Shown: one piece after another, positions 1 through 60,876 of the stretch | Layout of the letters: every line of letters begins with the position of its first letter | Position numbering within the stretch: the stretch's first letter is position 1 | Source: Eulemur rufifrons | Taxonomy: Eukaryota; Chordata; Mammalia; Primates; Lemuridae | Reading direction: 5' to 3' | Assembly: GCF_041146395.1 (NCBI RefSeq) | Contig: NC_091002.1 | Span: 4,830,501-4,894,500 of the forward strand | Length of the DNA stretch: 64,000 nucleotides | Notes under the pieces: generated by a model | The model's database searches: none | Seen by the model: only the letters and a program-made list of their open reading frames with translations | What the model was told of the DNA's origin: nothing | Translations under genes and position numbers: made by a program

Positions 1-11106
<11,106 letters not shown>

Positions 11107-11217
11107 GGACAGTCTCCAGGGAGGGGGCTTTGTGGAAGGGGGTCCCTGGACTCTTCTAGAGTCTCCAGGTGCCTCATTTTCTGGGAAATGGAGGCACAAA
11201 AGCCGGGGTCAAATCGC

Positions 11218-11223
11218 AATAAA
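11218..11223 (+). promoter_or_regulatory. SH3TC1 poly(A) signal
   Basis: A canonical AATAAA lies 112 bases after the SH3TC1 stop codon. This gives a short 3' UTR of roughly 130-140 bases. It is the first such hexamer after the stop. Confidence 0.7.
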
Positions 11224-11239
11224 TGGGTTTTGCAGCAAC

Positions 11240-14200
11240 GTACTGAACTCGCCAAGGCGCCTTCCCTGGTCTGCTTCCTGGGGAGCGTGTGGGGCCCAGG
11301 CCCTTCCCGGGGCCGCCCTGCTGTGCACCCTGACCTTGGGTATGAGAATGAGGGTGAGTCCAATAGACCTGGGCAGGTGCCCCTTGCTGGCTCTTCACGG
11401 TGTGGCCTTGGGCAAGTCATTTCACCTCGAACCTCAAGTTTCCTCAGCTGTCACAGGGAGGTGATGGGATTCCCTGGGCAGGTCTTGGAATGGCATCACC
11501 CCTCCCCCAGCTCTCACTGTAGGCCTGGCACTGCCCTGTGCCTTTAATCCTCAGACCTCCTGTGAGGAGGTTGGGACTGCTATTGCCCCCGTTCGCTGTT
11601 GAAATGGAGGCACAGAGGGGTTATGCGCCTGGCCCACTGTCACACAGCAAGTAGAGGCCGAGCCTCAGAGCCCAGCATGCTGAACCCACACCACTCTGCC
11701 GGCCTGCTGCCAGGGATGTGCCACCCATTGGGAACCAGGCAGCTACTGTACCTCTCTGCCCCTTGTCTGGGCCAGAAGAGCCACAGGCCAGGGAGGGAGG
11801 CCCAGGTGCCCCCGTGGAATGTCCTCTGGTCCCAGATATGGCTGGGCCAAGCCTGGCAGTCCCACCTCCAGCTGCTGGTCAGCCCTGCAGGAAGTGAGGT
11901 GCAGGCCCCGCCTGTGTGGATGCTGCTGCAGTGCGTTTAAGGGCCCTGTCTGGGCACCCCAGGCCAACCCTAAGCCCCCAGATCCCCCTGCTGCAGATAG
12001 TGCAGGCTGAGGGACTTGGCCTTTAGCCTGTCCACATGTCCACAGCCATGAGGCCCTGCCCTGACCTGTGGAGAGGGTCATGGAGCAACCTAGGGCTGGG
12101 CCATCACCACCCGGAGAGGGGCCTGAGGCATCTGGGGGGTGTCCCCTCCTCCCACACACACCTGGACCTGCGTGGGGATCTGCCCTCGCCTGGACCGGCA
12201 CACCTCGGCGCCCGCTGAACCGCAGCCTGCACACGTGGGGACCCCTCCCGAGGGCGGACGCACAGTTGCCAGCGTCCAGCTGCCAAGGAAAACAATGAGA
12301 AGCGGGAACAGAGTTCACTTCCCCAACTCTCCATCCCAGACCTCCCTCAAGGGCCAGGCATGTTGACATAACGCAGGAAGCACCGCATGGGATACCTGCC
12401 CGGCCTGCCCACCACTCACCAAAACATGCCGCCATCTCCTTAGGAAAGGCTGGGCCAAACCCCTCTTTCCAGCCTTCTAAGTGGGAAGGGGGCCTAGCAG
12501 GAATGGGCTCTGGGCAGCCGTGGGCCCTCCTCCAGCTTCCTCCAATCCCTCCCATTCCTCGGCTCCCGGGCCCACAGCACGGCCAGGAGAGGTGCCCACT
12601 GCCCCTTGCAGTGCAGTTTCCAGAAGCCGTGACCCCAGGATGCTGGGCTTGCACAAGTGCAGTCAGGCTGTCCTGCTTTGCCCTTGAATTTGGTGTCAAA
12701 TTCTGGTGCAGGTGGGTGTTTCGTGGTAGCAGCCAGGAGCCCATGAGAAATCACATCCCCTCCCCGAAGTCTGTGGGGTCAGAGGCCACGTGGACAGGTA
12801 TTCACTAAGGTTCATGAGGACAGTTCCTCCATGGGCACAGAAGGGCCCTCGGCCCTGAGGCATATGGGCCTTCTCCCATCTCCCTTGGCAACAGCTGGCC
12901 TCCGGGTGCACTTGGCCCTGGTGGGGAGGGTGGACTGGGAGCACAGGGATCCCCTGGAGCAGGCAGTACCCTACAGAGGCCTCTTGAGCTCCTGGTTCTG
13001 GGTGTCCAGAAAGCACATGGCACGTTTGTGATGGTGAGGGCAGAGCCATCTGCCAGCTCTCTCCAGCTGGCGCCAGGGCCTGGGCACCCACGGTGCAGCT
13101 ACCGCCTGGCCTTGTCCCCACACTCTGGGATGCTGGCTCCCCTACCCCAAGGGTCAGGAGTCAAGGTCACATCACCGGCAGCCATCCCAGGCCCCTCAAG
13201 GAGCCACACCCACTTCTGGCCCCAGGAAGCACCCACCTGCTCATCTGAGCCCTGTCCTTGGTATCAGCTGCTGTAGCGTCTGGGGTGGAATCCTTCACTC
13301 TCACGGCTTCTCTGTAAAGCAGCACTTCCTGCCCACAGTTCAGGTCAAGGCCCTGGGGCTTCAGGGATACCCCAGGCACGTGCTAGGACGGGGCGGTGCA
13401 TCCACGTCCTTCCCATGCAAAGGACTCTCGCTGGAGGATTTCAGCCTGACCTTCTATCCCTCCTGCCCAGGACTCACAGGGTCTGCCTGAGGTGGGCTTT
13501 GCATCAGGACGAAGGCTCCCCTCCAGCCCGAAGCTCTTCCTGAACGGGTGCCAGGCCACAGGGGGTTCGCTGGATGAGACTCCCTAAATGCGCCCTGATT
13601 GTGGCCCCTGGAGGTACAGCCCTGCTCTGCCCTTGGTGCCCTCAGCCAACACCACTGGCCCATCCTCGGGCATTGAGCCCACATGCAGCAGCCGCGGCCT
13701 GCCCTTCCCAACACCGCCAGGCCACAGCCTGGTGTAGACGTCCCACCTAAGCAGGGATCATAGCCAAGGAGCGAGCCCCAGGGGACGCAGACCATGGGGA
13801 CAGCAGTCTGCTCCACTCGAAGGCCACGTGGGGTCTGGCTGGAATCAGGCTCAGGGTGGCAGGTGGCCGTGGCCTGGCTGGGACGGTGTGGGCAGGCCCC
13901 CAAGAGGAGGGCTCGGGTCCCAGAAGGCAAGGATGATGTGACCCCCACCCACATCAGCTTACCTCGCAGCTGGACAAGCTCCCAGACAGGCCCCCATCTA
14001 CTGAGCCGTACAACCTCAGTTGGTCACTGGGCCAGACTGCAGGGAGGGTCATCACCAACCTTGGGGTGTTCTCCCACCCCAGTTTTCAGGATGACAACAA
14101 ACACCCTCTGCTCACCACTGACAGGTACCAGAAAACAGCAGTGCTCAGGGGGCTCATTGGAGACCCCTCCATGGCGTGGGCAGATGCCAGCACCAGCAAT

Positions 14201-15130
14201 CCCAAGTGGGCAAGACTGGGGACCCGGGGGTCCAGAAAAGACCCTCAGGGCAGAGAACGCCAGTGCTGTGGTTGAGGTCGGTGAGCAGCTAGGACTAGGG
14301 GCCCTCCCCCCCACGGAGCTCCCTTTAGGGTCTGACATCCCTGGGAACTGCGGCCGCCCGTGCAGAAGTCAGGACTCGGGTGGCCGCGGGCCAGCCCCAC
14401 TGGGCAGGAGCAGGGAAGCCCCAGTGGCTCTCACTCAGCTGCTGTTAGAGCTGGGGATGGTTCTGGAGTGTGGCACAGCCTCATGCCGGGTGGGACCAGG
14501 TGGACAAGGGGCCTGGAGACCCCTTGCAAGCGGCGGGGCAGGGAACGCAACCCCTGTGGCGCCTCCTGGCAGAGCCAGATGTGGTCAGGACAGAGGAAGC
14601 AACTGGTCTGTGGCCAATAGCGTCTCATTCTATCTGCGTCCAGAGTGACGAAGAAGGCTGGGTGGAGGCTCCAGGTGGAAGAGACCAGTGGGCAGTGCCA
14701 ACTGTGCACTTCACCAGCCTCCCACACAACCTCTGCACCCCCGCTGGGCGGCCGCAGGGACCGGGGTGGCCCCGCAGACAAGCCAGTGCTGCCCGTCAGC
14801 CAACTGTGGCCAGACACCCATTATCTACAATCAAGAATGTGCCCTTGACTATTTCTATGCCCTCTGTATTTTCTTCATTTCCCTCAGTTTTTAGTAAAGT
14901 TCCTCTTAGACATATTAGTCGAGCTCATTGGAGCTACAAGGGGAAGGAGAGGAGTTTGAATCTTTCTGGGCTGGGAATGGCAGGAAGCAGTGGGCAGGGT
15001 GGGGATGGGGGCCCACATGACTCCCTCACCCCATGCTTCTCCACAGTGAGCACCCGGTTCCTTCCCAACCCTGACAATTGAAGTAAGAGCACCCCAGAAA
15101 GGGAGAATAAAAACCAAACTGGGTAGCACA
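11240..15130. other. intergenic DNA downstream of SH3TC1
   Basis: This is GC-rich DNA of about 3.9 kb with no supported gene. MIR-like text occurs at about 11385-11500 (TGTGGCCTTGGGCAAGTCAT, TTTCCTCAGCTGTCACAGGG) and again in reverse near 11530-11650. A 333-codon open frame on the minus strand (11743-12744) has low-complexity composition and no recognisable domain; I treat it as chance. Confidence 0.6.
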
Positions 15131-15307
15131 AACCCTAACCCTAACCTTAAACCCAATCCTAACCCTAACCCCAAACCTAATCCTAACCCCACCCCTCTAA
15201 TCCGGACTCTATCCCTTAACCCTACCTAACCCTCCCCCAGCCCCACCCCCTAACTCTAACCCCTAACTCTAGCCCTCACCCCAACCCTAACACCCTAACC
15301 CTAACTG
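15131..15307 (+). repeat. degenerate interstitial telomere-like block 1
   Basis: The block contains eight exact CCCTAA hexamers mixed with variants such as CCTTAA, TCCTAA, CCCCAA and CTCTAA. All are on the C-rich strand; no TTAGGG runs occur in the forward orientation. The degeneracy indicates an old interstitial sequence, not a live chromosome end. Confidence 0.9.
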
Positions 15308-15985
15308 ACACCCTCTCCTTTTGATCCCCAGTCCAGGATGCAAACAGGCCTGGCAAAATGCACCTCTGATGCCCCACCCTCCAGGAGACACCGAGGATCT
15401 CAGTGAAAACACTACTTCCCTAAGCTTCCAGGAGACTGTAGGATCCCATTTAGTTTCCCCTCACTGCCACTGTGCCCCTGTGTCAGGAGAGTTGAGTGAC
15501 ATTAGAAAACTGCCCTCAACTGCCTATGACTCCGCTTCCATGAAATGTGGGTATTGCTGTCAGCAGCAGCCCGATATCGCCAGCTCCCTATCGCCAATTC
15601 CCTCTTTTCAGGGGACTGCAAGGAACCTGGCCAGGCCACACCCACTGCCCTGCCACCCCTCCAATGAAGGCAGCACCCTTGACAGACTGCCCTCCCTCCT
15701 GCAGATGCTGAGACGCCCTGCAACCCCACCCCCCGCACCACTCTCCACTGTCAGGGTGTGATGGGGACACAGAGGATAGCGGGGACTCCAGCAAGCCAAG
15801 TGGCAATGCTGTCAGACCCCTTGCTGCCAACATGATTCCTAAGAGACAGATTTCTAACAGACAAAGTTGTTTGTTTGTTTGTTTGTTTGTTTTTAAATAA
15901 CACTGAGTGTCTTACATGAGACAGAGTTATTGAGCAAGCAGAAAGCCACTGCTGCCCAGCCACTTTACAGGTGATCACAGTGACC
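15308..15985. other. non-telomeric spacer between telomere-like blocks 1 and 2
   Basis: This is about 680 bases of sequence I cannot assign to a gene or repeat family. It includes a (GTTT)n microsatellite at 15866-15894. It is not obviously similar to the second spacer by eye. Confidence 0.6.
15866..15894 (+). repeat. (GTTT)n microsatellite
   Basis: About six GTTT units occur in tandem, ending in a T run. This is a simple repeat, possibly the decayed tail of a retroelement. Confidence 0.85.
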
Positions 15986-16252
15986 TTAACCCTTATCAAA
16001 CCCAATCCTAATCCCAACTCTAACCATGAACACTACCCTAACTCCAGCCTTTAAACCGAAATCTAACCTGAGGCCAACAACCTGGGCCCAACACCATATT
16101 TAATCTAACACCTACCCCTGATGCAATACCTATAACTAATCCCTAACACTAACCCTAACGTTCACCCTAATTCTCAGCCCCATTCAAGCCCCAAGCCTAA
16201 CTCAAATCCAACCCTAAAACTAACCCTAACTGTACCCTTAGCCCTCACCCAG
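15986..16252 (+). repeat. degenerate interstitial telomere-like block 2
   Basis: The block contains six exact CCCTAA hexamers among many one- or two-base variants (TCCTAA, TCTAAC, CCCAAC), again only on the C-rich strand. It is more decayed than block 1. Confidence 0.85.
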
Positions 16253-17194
16253 CTGCCCTGGCCCTACTTGTCTGAATTCCACAAAGTGGGTGGGCTACAT
16301 CATCCCATCCAACCCTGGACTCCACAGGCCAGCCATATCTGTCCCAAGTGAGGACCCACGCAACACACTCAACAGCTCTTTCCAAGAGGGCCGGGGGTAC
16401 TTTGCAGCCTCAACTATAGGGCCCCCCGTGCCAGGGAGGCTCCAGGGTGAAAGCTGGTGCTGGGAGACTGGGACAAGGACATGAGGCAGAGGTGGCTGAT
16501 GCTGCACCAGGCAGACTAAGGAACATCAGGGGTCCCAGCTCAGCATGGAGAGACCATTGGTGTTTAGTTCAGTTCAAGGAATGACTCGGCTTGTGAGGGG
16601 CCAGTGAGCACAGGGCCTAAAGACCCCCGTCCCGAGACTGCAGAGCCTGGACTGTCCGGACGGCATGTGATTTGGGGGAGCATTTTCCTGGGGTAAGTTC
16701 TCTTGCTCGGGAGGTGCTAACAATGCCAAGTCCATGAAAAAAACACGGACCTAGAGTTTGCAAATTGATCAAAAGTAACAAAGTAAGTACATGAAAGCTT
16801 TTAAGCTTTTGAGGAAAAACTTAAAAATTGTAAAAGTAGCTTGTAAAAGCAACCAGGAAGAGTAACCTCTGTGAGGAAGTGGGTCTGCTAGAAGAATGCA
16901 TGAAGAGAATCAAAGGTTGCTGAAAAATCTACTTCTTAACTGGAGGCCAAGGAATTTTAAGTACATATCCGAGAACCAGATCTCTCTGGAAACATTACAC
17001 AATAACATGGGGAATTATGAACAAGTTTCCAAGGGAAATGGGACCTGATCATGACCCTGGTGTGTACAGAGAAGCCCTTGGCTGAGCTGCCAGGTTAAGG
17101 AAGCTTTGAGATTAGAGGTGACAGACAGATTACAAAGGAAGCCGATCAAGGGTGTTAGAGACACACAGCTCTGTGAGCTCAGCCTGCCTCTGTA
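16253..17194. other. non-telomeric spacer between telomere-like blocks 2 and 3
   Basis: This spacer is about 940 bases. The first half is GC-rich and the second half AT-rich, with a palindromic AAAGCTTTTAAGCTTTT at 16795-16811. I recognise no gene. It could be subtelomeric DNA, but I cannot show that from this sequence alone. Confidence 0.5.
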
Positions 17195-17395
17195 ATCCTA
17201 AACCCAAACCTTAGCCTATTGCTAACCATTGGATCATCAACCCCAGCCTTAATCCTAAACCCCTAACCCTAACCTTGACCCTAAAATCCTAACTGTAGCA
17301 CTGGCTCAAAACCCAAAACCCTAACCCTAAACCCAGCCCTAGCTCCAACTCCAGCCCAACTCCAACCCTAACCCCAAACCCTAACCGTCACCCCC
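17195..17395 (+). repeat. degenerate interstitial telomere-like block 3
   Basis: The block contains seven exact CCCTAA hexamers with variants (CCTAAA, CCCAAA, CCTTGA), C-rich strand only. It grades into a pyrimidine-rich tract with CCCTCCC and CCAACCC phrases up to about 17470. Confidence 0.88.
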
Positions 17396-18300
17396 TCCCC
17401 TCCTCAACCCCTTCCATCCTCATCCCTCCCAGCCTCACACTTGCCCTCCCCAACCCAGCCCCTCCCCGCCAGGCCCGGGCCCTCCCCAAAGCGATGCCTG
17501 CATCCCCAATTGGCCCCGCAGCCTGCACCCTCATCGATGCCACCCAGGCAGGCCTGACCTTCGGCAGCAGGGACAGGGACAGTCACGCGGTGGGCACTGG
17601 CTGAGGACATCACCCCCCAAGAAGTGGAGGCACTTTGTGAGCACAGGCAGCACCAAGGGGCTGGAGGCTCTGGGAGGGGCCGTGCCAATGGGGAGGATTC
17701 TCTCTCCAGGGGAATTTTTTTTTTTTTAATATGAAGGAAAAATAAAGACATTGTCAGATTAAAAAAATGAGAAAAATGTGTCACAAGACAACACACAATA
17801 TAATATAATTCTACTGGATGGAGAGCCCAGGAGGCTGGCAGCACTGACTGCGTGTCACGCCTGTGTCCTCCATGCCTTCATTTCCCCGCCTGAGAAAGGA
17901 GGACAACAGTGTTAGCCTGAGCTGTCAGGTGGTTCTGAGGATGTGAAATAAGTCAAATAGAAGCCTCGGGGCTGTGCGCCCCACCTAGCAAGTATCCAGT
18001 GAACACATAAAGAAAAACAGCTGCCGCCTACGGCGACGAGGCAACAGAAATGCCTCTGCAGTGTGCCTGCAGGAAGTGCCACCGTGTAGGTCCACAGTGT
18101 GGACACAGAGCACTTCAGGTACATTACAGGCAGTGTGCGAGACTGTCGGGAGGGTGAAGACTGGAGCGGAGCCATCGGCAGCTTTCAGAGATCTGCCTAT
18201 GGATTTGGGAATTATATTCCATTATCCACCTAACTCTGTCTGTGTACGGCCATTCTCACCACTGTTCCTCTCATCTCCCCTCACCCAGATCATTCACGTA
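17396..18300. other. intergenic DNA with a small L1-like scrap
   Basis: The sequence is pyrimidine-rich to about 17470 and then unique-looking. About 17705-17800 (ATGAAGGAAAAATAAAGACA, then GAAAAATGTGTCACAAGACA) resembles an internal L1 phrase. No gene is supported. Confidence 0.45.
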
Positions 18301-19345
18301 AAGCAACATTGGCAGAAGAAAATATTTGTACCTAACAAGAGGTTAATAACCAGAACATATAAGAAATTTAACAGAAAAAAACAAATAACTTGATTAAAAA
18401 ATGGGCAAAAGACCTTAATAGACATTTCTTAAACAGTAACATACAAATGATCAAGAGGTATATGAAAAAATGCTCAACATCACTCATGATCAGGGAAATG
18501 CAAATCCAAAATGATATACCACCTCACTCCAGTTATTAGCAGAATAGATATTATCAAAAAGACAAAATAAAACAAGTGTTGGTGAGGATATGGAGAAAAG
18601 GGAACACTTACACACTGTTGGTGGGATTGAAAGTCAGTACAGCCGTTATGGAAAACAGTATCGTAGTTCCACAAAAAATTAAAATTAGAACTACCATATT
18701 ACCATCAATCTCACTACTGTGTATATATCCAAAGGAAAAGAAATCAGTTATGTTGAAGAGATAACTGCACTCCCATGTTTATTGCAGCCCTAGTCACAAC
18801 AGCCAAGATATGGAATCAACCTAAGTGTCCAACAATGGGTGAATAGAAAAAGTAAATATGATATACATACATAATGGAATATTATTTAGCCATAAAAGAA
18901 TGAAATCCTGTCACTTGCAACATCATGGATAAACCCAGAGGACGTCATGTTAAGTGAAATAATCTAAACACAGAAAGACAAACACTGCATGACCTCACTC
19001 ACATGTGGAATCTAAAGTATCCCAAGGAGGTCTCCTGGAAGCAGAGAGAACCGTGGTCAACAGAGATGGGAGGGCAGGGGGAGAGGAGGATAAGGGGGGC
19101 TTGGTCAATGGGCGCAATATGTCCTGGGGTTTAGCACACAGCAGGGTGACTTCGGCTGACAGTAAGGTACGTTAGCAAATCGACAAGAGAGGCTTTTGAA
19201 AGTTCTCCCCGCAAATGCATGAGGTGATGGACACGCTAACTACCTTGATGTGATCATTACCCAACATATATGTACAGAAATATCAAATTGTACCCCACAA
19301 ATATGTACAACTACAATGTGTCAATTAAAAATAAAAAATTAAAAA
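18300..19345 (+). mobile_element. L1 LINE 3' end, 5'-truncated, immediately upstream of PIGG
   Basis: L1 ORF2/3' UTR sequence in sense orientation. Recognisable phrases include AAAATGGGCAAAAGACCTTA, TTATTGCAGCCCTAGTCACA, AAGATATGGAATCAACCTAA and TAATGGAATATTATTTAGCC. It closes with an A-rich tail near 19322-19345. The reading frame is broken, so the copy is inactive. It ends about 225 bases before the PIGG start codon, at the edge of the GC-rich promoter. Confidence 0.9.
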
Positions 19346-19569
19346 CACCCTGCCTTACGGGCGCAGGGCTCCGAGGCCGGTACCCGCGGGGAAGGCGGCC
19401 GCGGAGCGCCCGGAGTCCCGCCGCTTGCGTACTTCCGGCGCGCCTGCAGAAGTGACGCAACCAGGGAGCCGGCGCGGGTCAGACCTGTCAGCTCTCGCCG
19501 GAAGTGGCTGCGGCTGGGCCAGGTTCGGAGTGGGTCTGGTCTCTGCGTCCCGGCCTGGCGGTGTGCACG

Positions 19570-57098
<37,529 letters not shown>

Positions 57099-57278
57099 AC
57101 TAAGCTGGACACTGGGAAAACAATAGGTTTTTAAAGTCTGCTGTTTACTTCATGGATTTGGATATTGTAAAATCTGTTTAAATGCAAGATCGTTCTAAAA
57201 ATATAGATATGAAATTGATGAATAGTTTTAATTTCTTTGACCACTGTGCCTGAGTTCAGATGAAATAGTAAGTAGTTT

Positions 57279-57284
57279 AATAAA
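57279..57284 (+). promoter_or_regulatory. PIGG proximal poly(A) signal
   Basis: An AATAAA hexamer lies about 180 bases after the PIGG stop codon, in an AT-rich 3' UTR. Confidence 0.65.
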
Positions 57285-57413
57285 AGGTCACTTTAAAATA
57301 CTTACAATTTGCATCATATTTCCGCTATTGACAATCACTCTAGAAACTTCTCAACTTTTAATTTCCTCTGGATAAATTATGATATGACCCAAATATATGT
57401 GTGTAAACTGAAG

Positions 57414-57419
57414 AATAAA
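57414..57419 (+). promoter_or_regulatory. PIGG distal poly(A) signal
   Basis: A second AATAAA lies 135 bases further on and is followed by TTTGTGTTGGCATGTGTG, a good GT-rich downstream element. Either signal, or both, may be used. Confidence 0.6.
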
Positions 57420-57435
57420 AAGGTTTCCAGCCTTT

Positions 57436-60400
57436 GTGTTGGCATGTGTGAATTTTAGAGAGCCCCGGAGCTCTGGGAGGAGGTGCATCTGCTCCCAGGA
57501 TTTTCCTCACAGCTCAGAGCTCTCAGAATCCTAAAACCCACAGAGGGCCCCACGGAGCTGTGCTTGATTATGTGGGTTACACGTATCAGTGTTCATGGCA
57601 CCGGTATAAAATGAAAACTAGGATGAAAAGAATAATCTATGGCATATGAATATAACGTTTTACAGAAAAATAACCATATTTTCCAAAACAAGAATATTCA
57701 GTGTATATTTGTTTTACATTTTCGGGAATCTCTGTAATGCTTGGCTTGGTTCTGCGTTCATCTGTTGCGATATGTGTGTTTGGTTGAAGTACATGAAGAA
57801 AATTCAGCCTCACACAGATAAGCAGTTGCAGAAAGGAGAAGTGTTTTAATGTCCTTATTCTGATCATTGTGGATGTCCCTTTTTGATACCAGCACCAAAA
57901 GTTGACAAATGGTGTTTTCTTAAAGGTTAGTTGGACAACAGAAAAAGAAATGAGCGCAGTAAAAATTGGTGAAATCCTACTGAGGTCTGTAACTGACTTA
58001 ACAGAATTGTACCCATATCATTTTCCTGCTGTGACAATGTAGTGTGGCTGTGTAAGACATCGTCGCTGGGGGCGCTGGGGGCGCTGGGGGAAGGGTGCAT
58101 GAAACTCTGTACTATTTTTACGACTTCTTATGAGTCTTAAACTATTTCAAAATAAAATTTATTTTAAAAAAGATTAGTTACAATGTGGAATCTAAAACCG
58201 TATTAATGACCTTTCTTGTCCCTGTTGCTTTAAAGCTCACTGATGTTGCACTCAGAATGGATCTTTTGCCCAGATGCGATTCTATAACATCTGCATCGTT
58301 TGGAAAATAACAGTTCCCTGAGTTACGTAGATTTCCAAATGTTGACGTAGTTCATTGTTCGATACCAAAATCCCTTGTTATATCACCTCCCCCCCCCCGC
58401 CCCGTCTCATCAGAAAAGTCTTTAAAGATTGAGATGCTCTCTTCGGCAGATATTTTCCAAAACTTTAATTTACATGTGAAATCACAAATTTTGTGATTGG
58501 TAGCACGTAGCGTGTGTTTTTTTTTTTTTCCTTGAACTGTTTTTCTTCAAGGAAATGTCCGCCAGATACCCAGATCCAAATAACCAGTTTGTCCTTCTCC
58601 CAGTAACAATGGTGCTTGGTGACCGAGGCTCGTCCCTGAGACACTTGCAGCTCTGGGTGCGGCTCTGCGCGCACTTCCCCCTTCACACCGCCCTTGAAAA
58701 GACGCGTTCACAGGTCAGCGTGTAATTAAATCGGTCACTGCCACTGTTTCTGCAGCGGCGTCCTTGAGGGAAACGCATTTTCTTTGCTGCTGTGTGTGTG
58801 GCCGGCGGTGACCACCAGGGCAGGCAGCGCCCTGCCCCATCCTCGCTCAGGCACCAGCAGTTTACCCACAATGGCCTTTGTCTTAAAAACTCTTCTGAGT
58901 CGGAAAAATAACGTAATCTAGAAAGAATTAGGACATTGGACTCAAACATTTAAAATCTGGCCATCCAGAAGCAACAGCAACATTTAGTGAATACAATTCG
59001 TGATATCCGGATGGAAGAGGGAAGGACAGAGGGCAGGTGCATGGCTAGACTCGCCCCTGAAGATCATGCCATATGTCACTATTTTGAATCCGAAGTAGTT
59101 ATGTAGTTTTTCTGAATATAACAGAAAAATTTAAACCAAAAGAAAATGCTGAATTTTGAATAAATTTTTTATTATAAGAAATATTCATAAGGCAGTCTTA
59201 TGAAATTAAAACATTATTTCTAAAACATTGAGATGGGAGTCATGTTGATTTTTGAAAGTTAGCTATTCTCTCGTTTAGTCCCTATCTAATGGCTCCCTGC
59301 TGTAAACGATAATAAACTTTCCACACATTCTTCCTTCCCCCACTTAACCAAATTTCTGTAGAATTGGGATTTGTAACCTGTATATTTTGTCCTATAAATT
59401 ACATAAAACTGGTCGGTTTTAATTCTGTAATGACTCATTGCTCACCAACCCCCCCACCCCGTCCTTTTCCACCTGCTAAATTCTTAATTTTTTCCCTCAA
59501 TTTGCAGGGTGGATTTTATTGTCTAGTAATTTTTTCAAAAAGGAATCAAGGATGTTTAATTCCGAAATGTTTGCATCTATGTAATATCAGTCTGGTGTCT
59601 TTATGCCTTGTGCAGAATTCTTACGCAGTAGTTCCTTCCCTCAAGACATGATAGAAATTGCTGTGCTTTGGTGTTACGTGAGGTTGTGCATGACCTAAAA
59701 CCAAACTGATTTCCTCCCCTTAGGCATAGCTTGCTTGTATTGGTTCTTTCTTCTTTTCTTTTTTCTTTTCCTTCCTTCCTGCCTTCCCCTTCCCTCTTTC
59801 CTTCCTTCCTTTTTTCTGTTTTTATGCCTTTGTCTTTCTCAATTTTACCTTTCCTTTTCATTAGCTCTTACGTAATTAGTAATTTTCCTTCCATTTCCAA
59901 AAGTTTTCTAGGAGAGTGTTACTGTACAAATATTTAATATTTATCAATATTTGATTTGTTATCACTTTCTGAAATTGGTTTATTTTTTTCCTAATTACAG
60001 GACCCTTCCCACTTAACATCAGCAATTCATTCTGAAAACCTCCTTTTAATGGCAAAATGCTACCTGGGAATCTATTTCCTATTACTTTAAGTGGAAAACT
60101 ATGAGAATGCATTACACATCACACCCAGGCCCCCAACCAGTTTTATAAAATGTAATTGAACAGTGCAATACCCACATGTAAGTAACATCCCATTATGTTA
60201 GGTGCAAAATGCTTAAAACATCACTTCCTGGTCACCAAATAATTAATACGGTTGTAAACAACCTTTGCTGTGTGTCCACCGACACGGCCTCCGGGCACCC
60301 CCGTGTAGGCCCCTTCTGCTACGCCTGCAGAGATGCAGAAGTGCCGGCAGTTACATTTGGAAGGCAGCAAGAGATTTTCCCACACATTGTTATGTTAAAA

Positions 60401-60870
60401 TTGATATTTAGTGCATTTTAGGGACACAAATTTCTATATAAAGAAAGGCTGGAAAATGTTTTGTGAGGTACATAGAGCCTATGAATTTGGGTATTAAAGA
60501 GGCATCATCCTAGGAAAGCATTAACCGAGACACTATATTTATTCTTTTTTTAAAAAGTATCTTGGAAATTTCCAAGTACATACAAAGTGAGCAGAATAAT
60601 GAGCACTGGACACCCTGACCCCATTGCAGCAGCCGACACTCAGATGTTCTTGTATATCTCAACCCCCCGACCTCCCAGGCAGTTAATTCTTATACAGTGT
60701 TTAGATTTGGAGGGATAATACACAGACATTGAAAAGCAAAGAGCAGACCCAATTTGACAAATGGAAACGTCTGTGTATCCCATGCCTCTTTTAAGGTGTA
60801 GAATGTTTCCCTCTTCTAGAAAAGTCCGTCATGGTCTTTCCCAGAGATAACTACCATTTTATTAATAATT
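57436..60870. other. downstream flank of PIGG
   Basis: About 57935-58180 resembles an L1 3' end in sense orientation (GAAACTCTGTACTATTTTTA, CTATTTCAAAATAAAATTTA) and contains a 9-bp unit CGCTGGGGG three times at 58064-58090. A polypyrimidine tract lies at 59744-59818. About 58190-59730 and 59830-60560 look unique and hold no supported gene. Confidence 0.5.
59744..59818 (+). repeat. polypyrimidine (CTTT/CTTCC) tract
   Basis: Seventy-five bases almost entirely C and T, with TTCC and CTTT units. Such tracts can form triplex DNA. Confidence 0.8.
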
Positions 60871-60876
60871 ACGTTC

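Larger units (their letters stand above)
57099..57435 (+). other. PIGG 3' UTR
   Basis: AT-rich sequence from the TAG to the region after the second AATAAA. No miRNA site or other element is claimed. Confidence 0.65.

Noticed and set aside
11743..12744. 333-codon open frame on the minus strand between SH3TC1 and PIGG
   Set aside because: The composition is GC-driven, rich in Gly, Pro, Arg and Cys, with no recognisable domain, splice structure or related sequence known to me. Long chance frames are common in such GC-rich DNA.
14884..15192. Minus-strand frame with a Gly-Leu repeat
   Set aside because: It is simply the telomere-like repeat read as protein.
15131..17395. A functional telomere or chromosome end
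   Set aside because: The hexamers are too degenerate, and gene-containing DNA continues on both sides.
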